From the NCBI GenBank assembly GCA_017935505.1, contig JAGBHM010000033.1, positions 1-64,000 of the forward strand: a DNA stretch of 64,000 nucleotides, given 5' to 3'. A model generated the notes under the pieces. It saw only the letters and a program-made list of their open reading frames with translations, did not search any database and was not told where the DNA came from. Below are positions 17,567 through 26,659 of the stretch, one piece after another. Positions within the stretch are counted from its first letter, which is position 1. Each line of letters begins with the position of its first letter. Origin of the DNA: Bacteroidales bacterium (GTDB lineage: Bacteria > Bacteroidota > Bacteroidia > Bacteroidales > UBA932). The position numbers were made by a program, and so were the translations under genes.

Positions 17567-18346
17567 TCACTTAAGTTTATTATATATCCAGATGCAGGTG
17601 TTCAGTATAATGTAGAGTGTCAGTGTGGCAAATATCCATATAGACAATGAGAAATTTCCCATTATGATAATTGAAATTACAGCTATAACCGCTGCACAGA
17701 TCAGAAATATGAATTTCAATTTATTCTCGGACCACCTGAGTGATTTGAACTTGAATGAGAACATTGGAATTTCACTCACGAGCAGCAGCGACAATATCAC
17801 GGAGATTACCGGTATTATATATGTGTTTGCAGCAAGTATTCCATCCAGTTGTGGGAAACTCTCTGCAGAGTAGATGAGTGAGCCTACAAGCAGGGCGCAT
17901 GAAGGAGTTGCCAGCCCTATGAAATTTTCACTTTGTCTGGTGTCGATATTGAATTTTGCAAGTCTCAATGCTGAGAAAACAGCTATGAGAAGAGTACAAA
18001 CCAAAGGCAACAGCAATCCTGCTGCTGCCTTTGTCTCCAATGTGAATATATCGGTAAACCCAATATTCCAAATGCAAAGCATCTTGTTGAAAGCCAGACA
18101 TGAGGGCGCCAGACCGAAACTTACCATATCTGCCAGTGAGTCGAGCTCCTTTCCCATAGGGGAGTAGGCTTTGAGCAGACGGGCTGCAAAACCGTCGCAA
18201 AAATCAAAGATGGCCGCTGCAATCATGCAGAAAAGGGCAATTTTGAACTCTCCATAAAACGACAATATTACAGCCACAGAACCGCAGAAGAGGTTCAACG
18301 ATGTTATGCTGTTTGGGATATGCTTTGTTATATTCATTTCATTCAC
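17567..18346 (-). CDS. pssA: CDP-diacylglycerol-serine O-phosphatidyltransferase
   Basis: This integral membrane enzyme makes phosphatidylserine from CDP-diacylglycerol and L-serine, the precursor of phosphatidylethanolamine. The CDP-alcohol phosphotransferase signature is complete: DGFAARLLKAYSPMG followed by KELDSLAD. Six or more hydrophobic segments follow in 259 residues. The start could be M1 or M4; the -7 box at 18367-18360 leaves only a short leader, which slightly favours M4 (18337). It is convergent with the GH3 gene. Confidence 0.93.
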   Translation of the reverse strand: MNEMNITKHIPNSITSLNLFCGSVAVILSFYGEFKIALFCMIAAAIFDFCDGFAARLLKAYSPMGKELDSLADMVSFGLAPSCLAFNKMLCIWNIGFTDIFTLETKAAAGLLLPLVCTLLIAVFSALRLAKFNIDTRQSENFIGLATPSCALLVGSLIYSAESFPQLDGILAANTYIIPVISVILSLLLVSEIPMFSFKFKSLRWSENKLKFIFLICAAVIAVISIIIMGNFSLSIWIFATLTLYIILNTCIWIYNKLK

Positions 18347-18359
18347 TCTTTATCGGGCG

Positions 18360-18367
18360 CAAAGGTA
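18360..18367 (-). promoter_or_regulatory. -7 box of pssA
   Basis: TACCTTTG on the minus strand is an exact TAnnTTTG match 13 nt before the first possible start codon of pssA. The -33 element is not clear. Confidence 0.5.
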
Positions 18368-18399
18368 GCAAAGTATATGATAAAATGTAACCTCTCTCA

Positions 18400-21030
18400 T
18401 CAGTAAATGAAGTGGTAATACAACATTTTATCAAAGTCTACCGACGGTCTTGCGCACTTGTAACCGTTGCAGAGTGTTACAAAACCATACTTTTCGCAAG
18501 GGTTGAAAGTCATTGTACTGGTCATGCCGTAGGCAGACCCTGTATGCCCTTTGAGATTTGCATCAGGAACCCATGACTTGTCCATCGACCTCAGTGCATA
18601 TCCGTAGAATATCTTCTCAACATCGGTTGTGGTCTGTTTCGACTGCATCAGCCTGGCACTTGGCTCGGAGATTATCTTCACATTGCCATATGTACCATAA
18701 TTCATATGCATCATCATATATCTGGCAAGGCTCCAGACATCACTCTTCATTCCTCCTGTAGTGGAGAAGAGGGCTGGGTCATATCCTATAATATACTCAG
18801 AATCGGCCTTTGCAATCCTGTAATAGGCTTCCGGTTTGTGTTCCAGTTCTCCGCTCTTCTTATTGAGCTTGTACAACGGTACAGTTGCTGTTGCATCCAG
18901 ATCCTCGATATTCAGGCTGGCGTTCATCTCCAGCGGATCGAGTATGTGCGCTTTGATATATTTATCATATCTGACACCTGTAATTTTTTCAACTATAGCA
19001 CCCAATAGGTTGAAATTCAGATTACAATATTTGTAACCATCTCCAGGTGCATACTGGCTATAACATTTTTCTGCATTTGGATTTGTTGCAGGATTCAGTT
19101 TGTCAAGAGTCTTGTACCCTTGGGAGTCGTTCAAAGATGAGGTGTGGCTGAGCAACATGCCCACTGTGATTTTTTTGTCGGGATATTTCGGATTCCTTAT
19201 TTTGAACCCCATGATATCCTGCACATCTTCATCCATAGAGACTTTACCCTGTTCGCACAGTTGCATCAGTGCCGTTGCACAGAATGATTTTGATATTGAG
19301 GCAATCCTAACGATATCCTTGAGGTCCTTCCTGAATGATGTTGTACCCTCTATATCTCTATTTCCAAATGAATTGGCATAAATCATACGGTTGTTCTCGA
19401 CAACGCCTACAATCAGCCCCACAATCTCCTTCTCCTTCAAAAAGCGGTTCATTCTCCTCTCAAATATGGTAATATCCTTTGCAGAATTCTTCTTTTTAAC
19501 CACTTTGCCATGCAGTTCACCGTTGTATACACCCTTTTCCAGAACGATATTTCCATTCAATATCACATAGTGCATGCCTTGGGAGCTGGCAGTGGTGTTC
19601 AAAAATGTTGAATTTGCCTTTACCTCCTCCGGCTTGAATATGATGATGTCGGCAAAGTAACCCTCCTTCAGATATCCGCGTTTCTCTATTCCATATGTGG
19701 AGGCAACCATGCCGGTGCTTCTGTGAATCATATCCTGAAGTGAAATGAGTTTTTTGTCGAGCACATATTTCTGGATTTTGGTGGCATATGTACCGGTTGT
19801 GCGAGGGTGGGTGTTCCAGCCCGAATCAGAGCCTGTCATAACCCAAGGCTTCTTCATGAACCTCTCCATCGATTTTTCATCGATGCTGAATTTGATTACC
19901 CTCACATCACTCATTGCAATAAGTTTGGCACATGTCTCCGCTTTTGGCAGCTTCATCATTTTTGCAATTTCGGTAATGGTTTTGCCCAGATACTTCTCAT
20001 CTGCATTTTTTGCAACCAGCAGAGCATCTCCATTATCATATGATTTGACCATCTTCTCTATATAAGGAAGAATCTCCTTCAATGTGTCGGGGTTGTTAAG
20101 CCTTTCAACAACCTTTTTTCTTCCACCAATCTCCACCCATCTTGGCAATACGCTGGCTCTCAGTGATGTGCCTGATGCTATATATGGATATTGGTCGGCA
20201 GTGACCGTATATCCCTCTTTTTGGGCATTCTCTATAAGTTCAATTACTCTGTCTGCTTTGTGGGCATTTGCCTTTGTAACTTTTATATGAGAAATATTTA
20301 CCTGCACATCAGCCTCCTTACCTATTCTCAAAGCCTCCTCGACAGCCTCGATTATCTTGTTTCCTTCGCTGCGCATGTGAGTTGAGTAGATGCCGCCTTT
20401 GTCGGACATGGCCTTTGAGAGCTCCAAAACCTCTTCTGTAGTAGAGTAACTGCCTGGCGCATAATATAGTCCGGTTGACAGACCAAATGCTCCTTCATCA
20501 ATGGATTTCTCTAACAGAGCCTTCATCTGCTCCATCTCTTGCTGGGATGGCGCGCGGTTTACATTTTTGCCCATGACACTGTTTCTTATCTCAGCCTGGC
20601 CTACAAAAAAGCCGCAATTAACTACGATTCCCTTGTTGCTCATCTTTTCCATAGCCTCACCTATAGGAAACATACTATTGCCGCAAACTCCGGTGATAAT
20701 GGTGGTTACACCCTGTTTCAGAAAACTTTCATTACTGTTATCGACGGGTTTGAGCAGTGTCCTCTCCAGATGGTTGTGCGGATCAATGAAACCGGGTGCA
20801 ATAATGTACCCGGTTGCATCAATCACTTTATCCGCTTTAAAATGGCTGCAGTCGCCCACATATGCTATTGTGTCGGCTTGGACAAGGATGTCTCCTACAA
20901 AACATTTGTCGGTACTTCCATTATATATTGTTCCATTTTTAATAATTATTCTTCCTCCCTCATCCGGAGTTGCCCATGCAGCTATTGATGAGATGGCGAA
21001 CAATATTCCAAACAATAAACTTTTTGCCAT
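18400..21030 (-). CDS. D-aminoacylase fused to a serine beta-lactamase-like hydrolase
   Basis: An 876-residue exported protein (signal about 1-20) with two enzyme domains. Residues 27-510 form an amidohydrolase of the N-acyl-D-amino-acid deacylase type. It has H85/H87 (DPHNH), C116 (GVCGNS), H218 (THMR), H248 (ISHIK) and D402 (GSDSG), matching the zinc ligands and catalytic Asp of D-aminoacylases. Residues 525-876 form a class C beta-lactamase/DD-peptidase-like domain with S578-x-x-K581, Y668-C-N670 and a late HTG motif, so it looks active. It lies 37 nt after the SusD gene and closes a SusC-SusD-hydrolase operon. I infer breakdown of D-residue-containing peptides, such as muropeptide fragments, taken up by that pair. 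Confidence 0.88.
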   Translation of the reverse strand: MAKSLLFGILFAISSIAAWATPDEGGRIIIKNGTIYNGSTDKCFVGDILVQADTIAYVGDCSHFKADKVIDATGYIIAPGFIDPHNHLERTLLKPVDNSNESFLKQGVTTIITGVCGNSMFPIGEAMEKMSNKGIVVNCGFFVGQAEIRNSVMGKNVNRAPSQQEMEQMKALLEKSIDEGAFGLSTGLYYAPGSYSTTEEVLELSKAMSDKGGIYSTHMRSEGNKIIEAVEEALRIGKEADVQVNISHIKVTKANAHKADRVIELIENAQKEGYTVTADQYPYIASGTSLRASVLPRWVEIGGRKKVVERLNNPDTLKEILPYIEKMVKSYDNGDALLVAKNADEKYLGKTITEIAKMMKLPKAETCAKLIAMSDVRVIKFSIDEKSMERFMKKPWVMTGSDSGWNTHPRTTGTYATKIQKYVLDKKLISLQDMIHRSTGMVASTYGIEKRGYLKEGYFADIIIFKPEEVKANSTFLNTTASSQGMHYVILNGNIVLEKGVYNGELHGKVVKKKNSAKDITIFERRMNRFLKEKEIVGLIVGVVENNRMIYANSFGNRDIEGTTSFRKDLKDIVRIASISKSFCATALMQLCEQGKVSMDEDVQDIMGFKIRNPKYPDKKITVGMLLSHTSSLNDSQGYKTLDKLNPATNPNAEKCYSQYAPGDGYKYCNLNFNLLGAIVEKITGVRYDKYIKAHILDPLEMNASLNIEDLDATATVPLYKLNKKSGELEHKPEAYYRIAKADSEYIIGYDPALFSTTGGMKSDVWSLARYMMMHMNYGTYGNVKIISEPSARLMQSKQTTTDVEKIFYGYALRSMDKSWVPDANLKGHTGSAYGMTSTMTFNPCEKYGFVTLCNGYKCARPSVDFDKMLYYHFIY

Positions 21031-21067
21031 AATATTAGTTTGAAAGTGAAATTTTTACCAATTTATT

Positions 21068-22732
21068 CTATTCATTCTGAACACATTCTGGGTTGTTGTT
21101 CAACTCAAGGATCGGAATGAGCCACTGCCAGTTCTTATTTTTGGAAGGACGCTCGATATATCTTGCAGTCTCTCCAACAACCTGCTCTCCGTACATATTG
21201 TAATTTGAAGCCTCAGGATCAAGCGGCAGATATTTTGAATCATTCCATGGCGCTTTCTTGGCAGATGTGCCCCAACCGTTCAATGTTCCGCCCTGGTTAT
21301 ATCCTTCGCGAGGTTTAGGACCTCTGTCGACAGGCAGGTCAAGTCTCTTGAGATCGTGCCATCTCAAACCGCATTCAGCCCAAAGCTCAACTCTTCTTTG
21401 CCACATTACCTCCTCTGCAAGCTCGTCGCCGGTGCTGGCTGATTTTACATATTGGGGGTCGCGATGGTGGGCAAGAGTGTATAGATAGTCTTGTGCAATG
21501 GCAACTTTTGAAGCATCTTTGCTGCGTGCATATCCCTCTGCTGCAATCAGATACATTTCAGGAAGCCTCATGTAGGCCACATCTCTTGCAGCTGCCGCAG
21601 TTGCATTGTCTGACAATATCCATTTCTGGCTCATCCATGGAGCCCTTTTAGGACTTGATTTAGGCAGATATACAGTTTGGGTATAAGGGTCTTCACACCA
21701 CATTGCCTTTCTCAAATCGCTGTCAGGAATAGTGTTGTACAACAAGTTCAAGATAGCTCTCGGCGAGTTTCTATTATATGAAGCATTGTTGTTTGATATG
21801 AAGTTGTGCCATGATTTAGGATTTCCGCTCTGAGATCCATCCTCTTTAGCAATCTGTGCCCACAACCACTCTGTATTGGTTGCCCAGCAGTTTCTGTCCA
21901 GAACCAGTGTATATGTATCATCCTGAAGTTTGGCACCAGACTTTTCTATTACAAATGATGCTGCATCTGCGGCCTCGCTCCATTTGCCCATTGCCAGGTA
22001 TACCCTTGCAAGGAGGCCTTTCACTACATATTGGTCGATATGCGATTTATTCTCTTTGGCAAGAGTCACCTTGCTCAAATTCTCATAAGCTGTATTCAAA
22101 TCTGACAAAATCAGAGAGTAGCACTCCTCTACGGTAGACCTTGCTTTAGGTTCTGTAGATGGAGAGGTTCTTATAATTACACCCAGCTGGTTGTTGTTTC
22201 CTCCCGGAACGTATCTCTCTGCCCAAGTCTGTACAAGGTTGAAAAGTGCAAATGCTCTGTATGCATAAGCCTGTCCCTGAACCAGATATGCATATTGGTC
22301 ATTAGAAGGTAACTGCCCGTTTTCATAAACTTCAATCACCTTGTTGGCATTGTTTACTATTCTGTAGAAGAATTTCCAATAGTAGTTGAGGTCATTGTAT
22401 TTATGCGACAAATCCCTATGGTGGATCCATTTTGCACAATCCTCATACATGATGTTGCTGTATGTCCATACAACATCGTCTGTCATAAGGGCAAGGTGCA
22501 TACAGAATGTAGGGTATCCGCCCTGTCCGTTCCATGATGTTGTTGTTCCGCTACTGTGTCCCTCATGCATCATTCTGTGGATACCGTTTATCGCCATCAT
22601 AGCATTCTCAGATGTACTGAAAACGCTCTCTTCACTGATAGAAGAGGTGGGTGCTGTATCCAGAAAGCCTTTTTCACAAGAAGTTGTGAATGCCAAGGCC
22701 AATACTGCTATCAATAAATATATATTTTTCAT
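21068..22732 (-). CDS. SusD/RagB family outer-membrane lipoprotein (pair A)
   Basis: This surface-exposed substrate-binding lid lipoprotein of 554 residues has lipobox TTSC with C19, followed by Glu-Lys-Gly. The family segments are the N-terminal SusD-like TPR region and the C-terminal RRVELWAECGLRWHDLKRL motif, then the RGPKPREGYNQGG loop shared with pairs B and C. It is 19 nt downstream of its SusC partner and 37 nt upstream of the D-aminoacylase fusion, so all three should be co-transcribed. Confidence 0.93.
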   Translation of the reverse strand: MKNIYLLIAVLALAFTTSCEKGFLDTAPTSSISEESVFSTSENAMMAINGIHRMMHEGHSSGTTTSWNGQGGYPTFCMHLALMTDDVVWTYSNIMYEDCAKWIHHRDLSHKYNDLNYYWKFFYRIVNNANKVIEVYENGQLPSNDQYAYLVQGQAYAYRAFALFNLVQTWAERYVPGGNNNQLGVIIRTSPSTEPKARSTVEECYSLILSDLNTAYENLSKVTLAKENKSHIDQYVVKGLLARVYLAMGKWSEAADAASFVIEKSGAKLQDDTYTLVLDRNCWATNTEWLWAQIAKEDGSQSGNPKSWHNFISNNNASYNRNSPRAILNLLYNTIPDSDLRKAMWCEDPYTQTVYLPKSSPKRAPWMSQKWILSDNATAAAARDVAYMRLPEMYLIAAEGYARSKDASKVAIAQDYLYTLAHHRDPQYVKSASTGDELAEEVMWQRRVELWAECGLRWHDLKRLDLPVDRGPKPREGYNQGGTLNGWGTSAKKAPWNDSKYLPLDPEASNYNMYGEQVVGETARYIERPSKNKNWQWLIPILELNNNPECVQNE

Positions 22733-22751
22733 GACAATACTCTTTTAAAAG

Positions 22752-25700
22752 TTAGAATGTGAAGTTAATGCCTGCTGTAACAGTTCTTGACGGACTGAAT
22801 CTGTCACCACTCTTATCATACTGGCTTACAGAATAGTTTGTGTTCAAACCTCTTCTTGCATTCCATACACACAAATGGTCTGCTGCTACATATACTCTTA
22901 GTGAGCCCAATCTTAATTTGTCACATATCTTCTTTGAAAAATCATACGACAGACTCAGGTTGTTTACCTCAAGCATATTTGATGACATCAGCCACCTTGT
23001 AGACCTTACAGCCTCAATGTTGGTACCATAGTCTGCGCTTGAGCTTATTATAGGAATATCAGTAATATCACCAGGTTCTCTCCACATTCCCAACAGATCG
23101 GTAGTCAAGTTTATGAACTCTGTAGAGGTAAATCCTGCCATTGCATACTGGTATGTGCTGTCATAGATCTTGCCTCCCAACTGGTAATAGAGGTCGGCAG
23201 AGAGTGTGAAGTTCTTCCATGTGAATGAAGTTGAAATTCCACCGGATACTTTAGGAATTCCTGAGCCGCTGTAATCCTCTTTGGCTTTTGAAATGTCTGT
23301 AGTGTACTTTTTGCCGTTTACTTCAACCATATCATCGGTTGCATCCAGATATTTGTCGCCTATCTCATAGATGCACAGACCTGTCTGAGGATCAACTCCT
23401 GCCCATTGGTACATCCACCACTCGTAAACAGAGTGCCCCTCTTCAACTTTGTGATAACTTGAGTTCTTGGTATATGGAGGAACTGGAAGTGATATGATCT
23501 CATTTTTCAGGAAGGTGCCGTTAATACCCAGATTCCATGTTACATCCTTGCTCCTTATGATATCATAATCAAATGCAAACTCCAATCCGCGGTTAACCAG
23601 TCCTCCTGCATTTTCATTTCTTGAAGTCAAACCTGAAGATGGCGCCAAAGAGACCTCCATAAGCAGATTTGTTGTCTTTCTGTGGAAATATTCGAGGCTA
23701 CCGTTAAGTCTGCTGTTGAATAGCGAGAACTCCAAAGCTGCATCCCAGTTTGTGCTCACTTCCCATTGCAGATCCATATTTCCGGTAGTTGTCATACTCT
23801 GGGTATATCCAGGCTCATCCACATTCTGGTTCATCACATACAGTGCCATCCATGGGAAGTAACTTCCGAGGTCGTCGCTACCTACTGTTCCAATTGAAGC
23901 TCTGAGTTTGAGATTATCTATCCATCCTGCATTCTTGATGAACTCTTCGTTGCTTACAAGCCAGCTTGCTCCCACAGACCAGAAGTTACCCCAACGTGCA
24001 TCTTTATGGAATTTTGAACTTCCATCCCTTCTGAATGAAGCTGAGAGGAAGTATTTTCCATTGTAATCATAATTTGCTCTTGCAAAGTAACCTTCGGTGT
24101 TATAACTGTTCTTGTATGAACTTGGCTCTGTGCTGGTCTCTATATAGTTGTCGAACTCATAGTTATCTCCGATAACAATCTGGTAGCGTTTTGACGCGGT
24201 ATTGTTCCAGTAGTCATATTGGTTTGACTCATGTCCGAGGAGAACATTGATATTATGTTTTCCAAAAGATTTGTCCCATGTGAGCAACTGGTTGAATGCC
24301 CAGGTCTGTGTCTGGGTATTTGTAATTGTTGTTGACGGAGTGTTGGAACTCTTCTCAGAATAGTGAATTGTGGCAGAGTGTGCCTTGTAGTCATTATTAT
24401 AGTAAGAGGCGTTGGCGGTAAATTTGAAATCCTTGAGGAAGGTTATCTCAATGTAAGGTTTTACATCTACACCTCTTCTGTATCTGTTGTTGAATCTGTT
24501 TTTCAGCTGGCGAGGAGTGTTTACACCTGAATTGACCTTTCTTCCAGGGATACTTATTCCGTCGGCAGTGGTGTAGCCCTCACCAAAGTCAGCAATCCTG
24601 TTGCCGTTCTCATCATAAACGTAAGATCCGTCGGGATAGTGCAAGTGTATAGGATATACAGGAGGCATACGTCTTGCAATGAGGAAAACATTGCTTGTTG
24701 TACCCTGTGAGGTGGATTGGATACCATACTGGGTACTGTAGGTTGCAGATGCATTCACTCCAAATTTTATATTTTTATTTGGTTGTGCTGCAATATTTGC
24801 TCTTGCAGAGTATCTTTCGAATCCTGAACCTACAATATAGCCCTCCTGGTCTGCATATCCGACTGAGGCAAAATAGGTTGTTTTGCCGCTTCTGCCGCTT
24901 GCGCTCAATGAGTAGTCCTGTACGAAGCCAACCTGCTCAATGCCGTCTCTCCAATCTGTATCTTCTGCCCATTTCAGCTGTGCATTCTGGTTATATACAC
25001 CTGTAGGACTGAGTACATCATTTATGCCGCAGGTCCAAGGATTGTAATCTTCAGAGAAGTTGAGGGATGCAACAACGTTTGCAGAGGCTTTTATTCCGGC
25101 ATCCTCAATAGAGAGGCCATCGGCAACATAATTGTTATAGAACAATCTCCAATAGGTCTCCATATAATCCTTTACACCCATTGTTTCATGGTCTCTTTGC
25201 TCGCGGGTAACAAAACCGCTGGAGATCTTTACTGATATTGTTGTCTTTTCACCCTTGCCCTGTTTGGTTGTTACCATCAGCACACCATTTGCGGCACGTG
25301 CACCGTAAAGGGCTGTTGATGCAGCATCTTTAAGGATTGTAATGCTCTCAATTTCATTTGATGGAATATTTGACAGCACTCCCTGATAGATGATTCCGTC
25401 CAATACAATAAGAGGGTCTGTATTACCATTTATGGAGCCGATACCTCTCACTGTGATTGAAGCGTCAGAACCGGGCTGTCCATTTGCTCCTGTAAGCCTT
25501 ATACCTGGAGTTGAACCATTCAAAGTATTGAGCGGGTTGGTGGATGGTCTCAATTCCAGTTTGTCACTGCCTATCTTTCCTGCAGATCCGGTGAAGGAGG
25601 CTTTTGTTGCAGTACCGTATGCAACCACCATAACTCCGTCCAGCTCCTGAGTATCAGGCTGCATTGAAATGTTTATCACAGCCTTGCCGTTTACCGGAAC

Positions 25701-25940
25701 AACAATGGTCTTAAAGCCTACGGATGAGACAAGCAATGAGGCATCTGCTGGAACTTTAAGTGCATAATTGCCGTCGATGTCTGTAAATGCGCCATTATTT
25801 GTGCCCTGTTGAAGGATGTATGCACCAATAATTGGCAATCCGTCTTCTGAGCCAGTTACCGTTCCTTTAACAGCAATGGCTTGTGCAAACAGCATTGTTG
25901 TACATAATGCCATAAGCACAGAGAGAATTAGCTTTTTCAT
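22752..25940 (-). CDS. SusC/RagA family TonB-dependent outer-membrane transporter (pair A)
   Basis: This TonB-dependent barrel is 1062 residues. After a signal peptide (cleaved near LFAQA, about residue 20) come a carboxypeptidase-regulatory-like domain (about 25-95), a plug with GQPGSDASITVRGIGS and the SusC signature LKDAASTALYGARAANGV, and a large beta barrel ending in the aromatic FTF. It has no STN domain, so it should not signal to an anti-sigma factor. The promoter at 26249-26278 gives a predicted leader of about 300 nt. The associated D-aminoacylase fusion suggests a peptide rather than a glycan ligand. Confidence 0.93.
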   Translation of the reverse strand: MKKLILSVLMALCTTMLFAQAIAVKGTVTGSEDGLPIIGAYILQQGTNNGAFTDIDGNYALKVPADASLLVSSVGFKTIVVPVNGKAVINISMQPDTQELDGVMVVAYGTATKASFTGSAGKIGSDKLELRPSTNPLNTLNGSTPGIRLTGANGQPGSDASITVRGIGSINGNTDPLIVLDGIIYQGVLSNIPSNEIESITILKDAASTALYGARAANGVLMVTTKQGKGEKTTISVKISSGFVTREQRDHETMGVKDYMETYWRLFYNNYVADGLSIEDAGIKASANVVASLNFSEDYNPWTCGINDVLSPTGVYNQNAQLKWAEDTDWRDGIEQVGFVQDYSLSASGRSGKTTYFASVGYADQEGYIVGSGFERYSARANIAAQPNKNIKFGVNASATYSTQYGIQSTSQGTTSNVFLIARRMPPVYPIHLHYPDGSYVYDENGNRIADFGEGYTTADGISIPGRKVNSGVNTPRQLKNRFNNRYRRGVDVKPYIEITFLKDFKFTANASYYNNDYKAHSATIHYSEKSSNTPSTTITNTQTQTWAFNQLLTWDKSFGKHNINVLLGHESNQYDYWNNTASKRYQIVIGDNYEFDNYIETSTEPSSYKNSYNTEGYFARANYDYNGKYFLSASFRRDGSSKFHKDARWGNFWSVGASWLVSNEEFIKNAGWIDNLKLRASIGTVGSDDLGSYFPWMALYVMNQNVDEPGYTQSMTTTGNMDLQWEVSTNWDAALEFSLFNSRLNGSLEYFHRKTTNLLMEVSLAPSSGLTSRNENAGGLVNRGLEFAFDYDIIRSKDVTWNLGINGTFLKNEIISLPVPPYTKNSSYHKVEEGHSVYEWWMYQWAGVDPQTGLCIYEIGDKYLDATDDMVEVNGKKYTTDISKAKEDYSGSGIPKVSGGISTSFTWKNFTLSADLYYQLGGKIYDSTYQYAMAGFTSTEFINLTTDLLGMWREPGDITDIPIISSSADYGTNIEAVRSTRWLMSSNMLEVNNLSLSYDFSKKICDKLRLGSLRVYVAADHLCVWNARRGLNTNYSVSQYDKSGDRFSPSRTVTAGINFTF

Positions 25941-26248
25941 AATGGTTTGGTATTAAGGTGAATTGTATTTTCTATATGGATATAGCATAGCCCTTCGCAA
26001 GCAGATGAATGCAACGACCATTGCATAGGAGCAGCCTGCTACTTCTGAATATTAAAGCATTCCCGCAATCAGCGGAAATACCTTAAGCTAAAACGCCTTT
26101 GGTAGTGTATGGAACGAAACGGTGCGACTTGACCGGACAGATTGGGGTACGAGAAAATGACTCTTTCATAGCACATCATGTTTTTGAGTTATCCACAATT
26201 GTACCTCTGTATGGAGACAGACCAGAGATAAAAATCTTCCCTCTTCCG
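25941..26248 (-). other. Long untranslated leader of SusC pair A
   Basis: About 300 nt lie between the minus-strand promoter and the SusC start with no credible open frame on either strand. On the minus strand there are small hairpins, for example an ATGCAA/TTGCAT pair around a 6-nt loop and a CCGC-tgatt-GCGG pair. A perfect DnaA-box match (26189-26197) stands alone. I recognise no riboswitch. Confidence 0.45.
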
Positions 26249-26278
26249 CAAATTTAATAAAAAAATGATAAATCCAAA
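26249..26278 (-). promoter_or_regulatory. Promoter of the SusC-A operon (left half of divergent pair)
   Basis: On the minus strand, TTTG (26278-26275), an 18-nt spacer and TAAATTTG (26256-26249) match the Bacteroides consensus fully. Its -33 box is separated by two bases from the -33 box of the plus-strand promoter. Confidence 0.8.
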
Positions 26279-26280
26279 TG

Positions 26281-26311
26281 TTTGACATTATTGAAATAAA
26301 TACTAAATTTG
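26281..26311 (+). promoter_or_regulatory. Promoter of the SusC-B unit (right half of divergent pair)
   Basis: TTTG (26281-26284), a 19-nt spacer and TAAATTTG (26304-26311) match the Bacteroides consensus fully. The -7 octamer is identical to that of the minus-strand promoter. The predicted leader to 26660 is about 340 nt. Confidence 0.8.
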
Positions 26312-26659
26312 AATGACATTAAAATTTGATGCTCATGAAATCTCCATAATACCACTATTAATGAATTTATAACATAACTCTTTAGACATCAGTACTATAA
26401 GGATAGTAAAATCGTTCCATCTGGCGAGGGCTTCCATAGGCAGATCACCTGATTCCAATTCTCATTCCAATTGCCTCCCTCAAATTCAGACTTCCTGTCT
26501 CCACAAAATACTGTTCCTTCAAACTATCCTTCCGCTCCATTTATTTAATAAGTATATTCTCCATTTCATATGGCGGATATTGTGTTGGTCTGTAATGTCT
26601 ATGATTTGTTGGCAGATTATATCCAAAATAACCAATAACCTTAACTTAAAATATTTATT
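26312..26659 (+). other. Long untranslated leader of SusC pair B
   Basis: About 340 nt separate the promoter from the SusC start with no credible gene. The part at about 26450-26545 is rich in C and T and poor in G, and it contains a direct repeat attccaatt (26452-26460, 26464-26472). No known riboswitch or tRNA is recognised. A role in post-transcriptional control is possible but only inferred. Confidence 0.4.

Noticed and set aside
26189..26197. Perfect DnaA box (ttatccaca) in the SusC-A/B intergenic region, suggesting a replication origin
   Set aside because: Only one such box is seen, with no cluster, no dnaA or dnaN nearby and no clear AT-rich unwinding element beyond the promoter. A single 9-mer is expected by chance.
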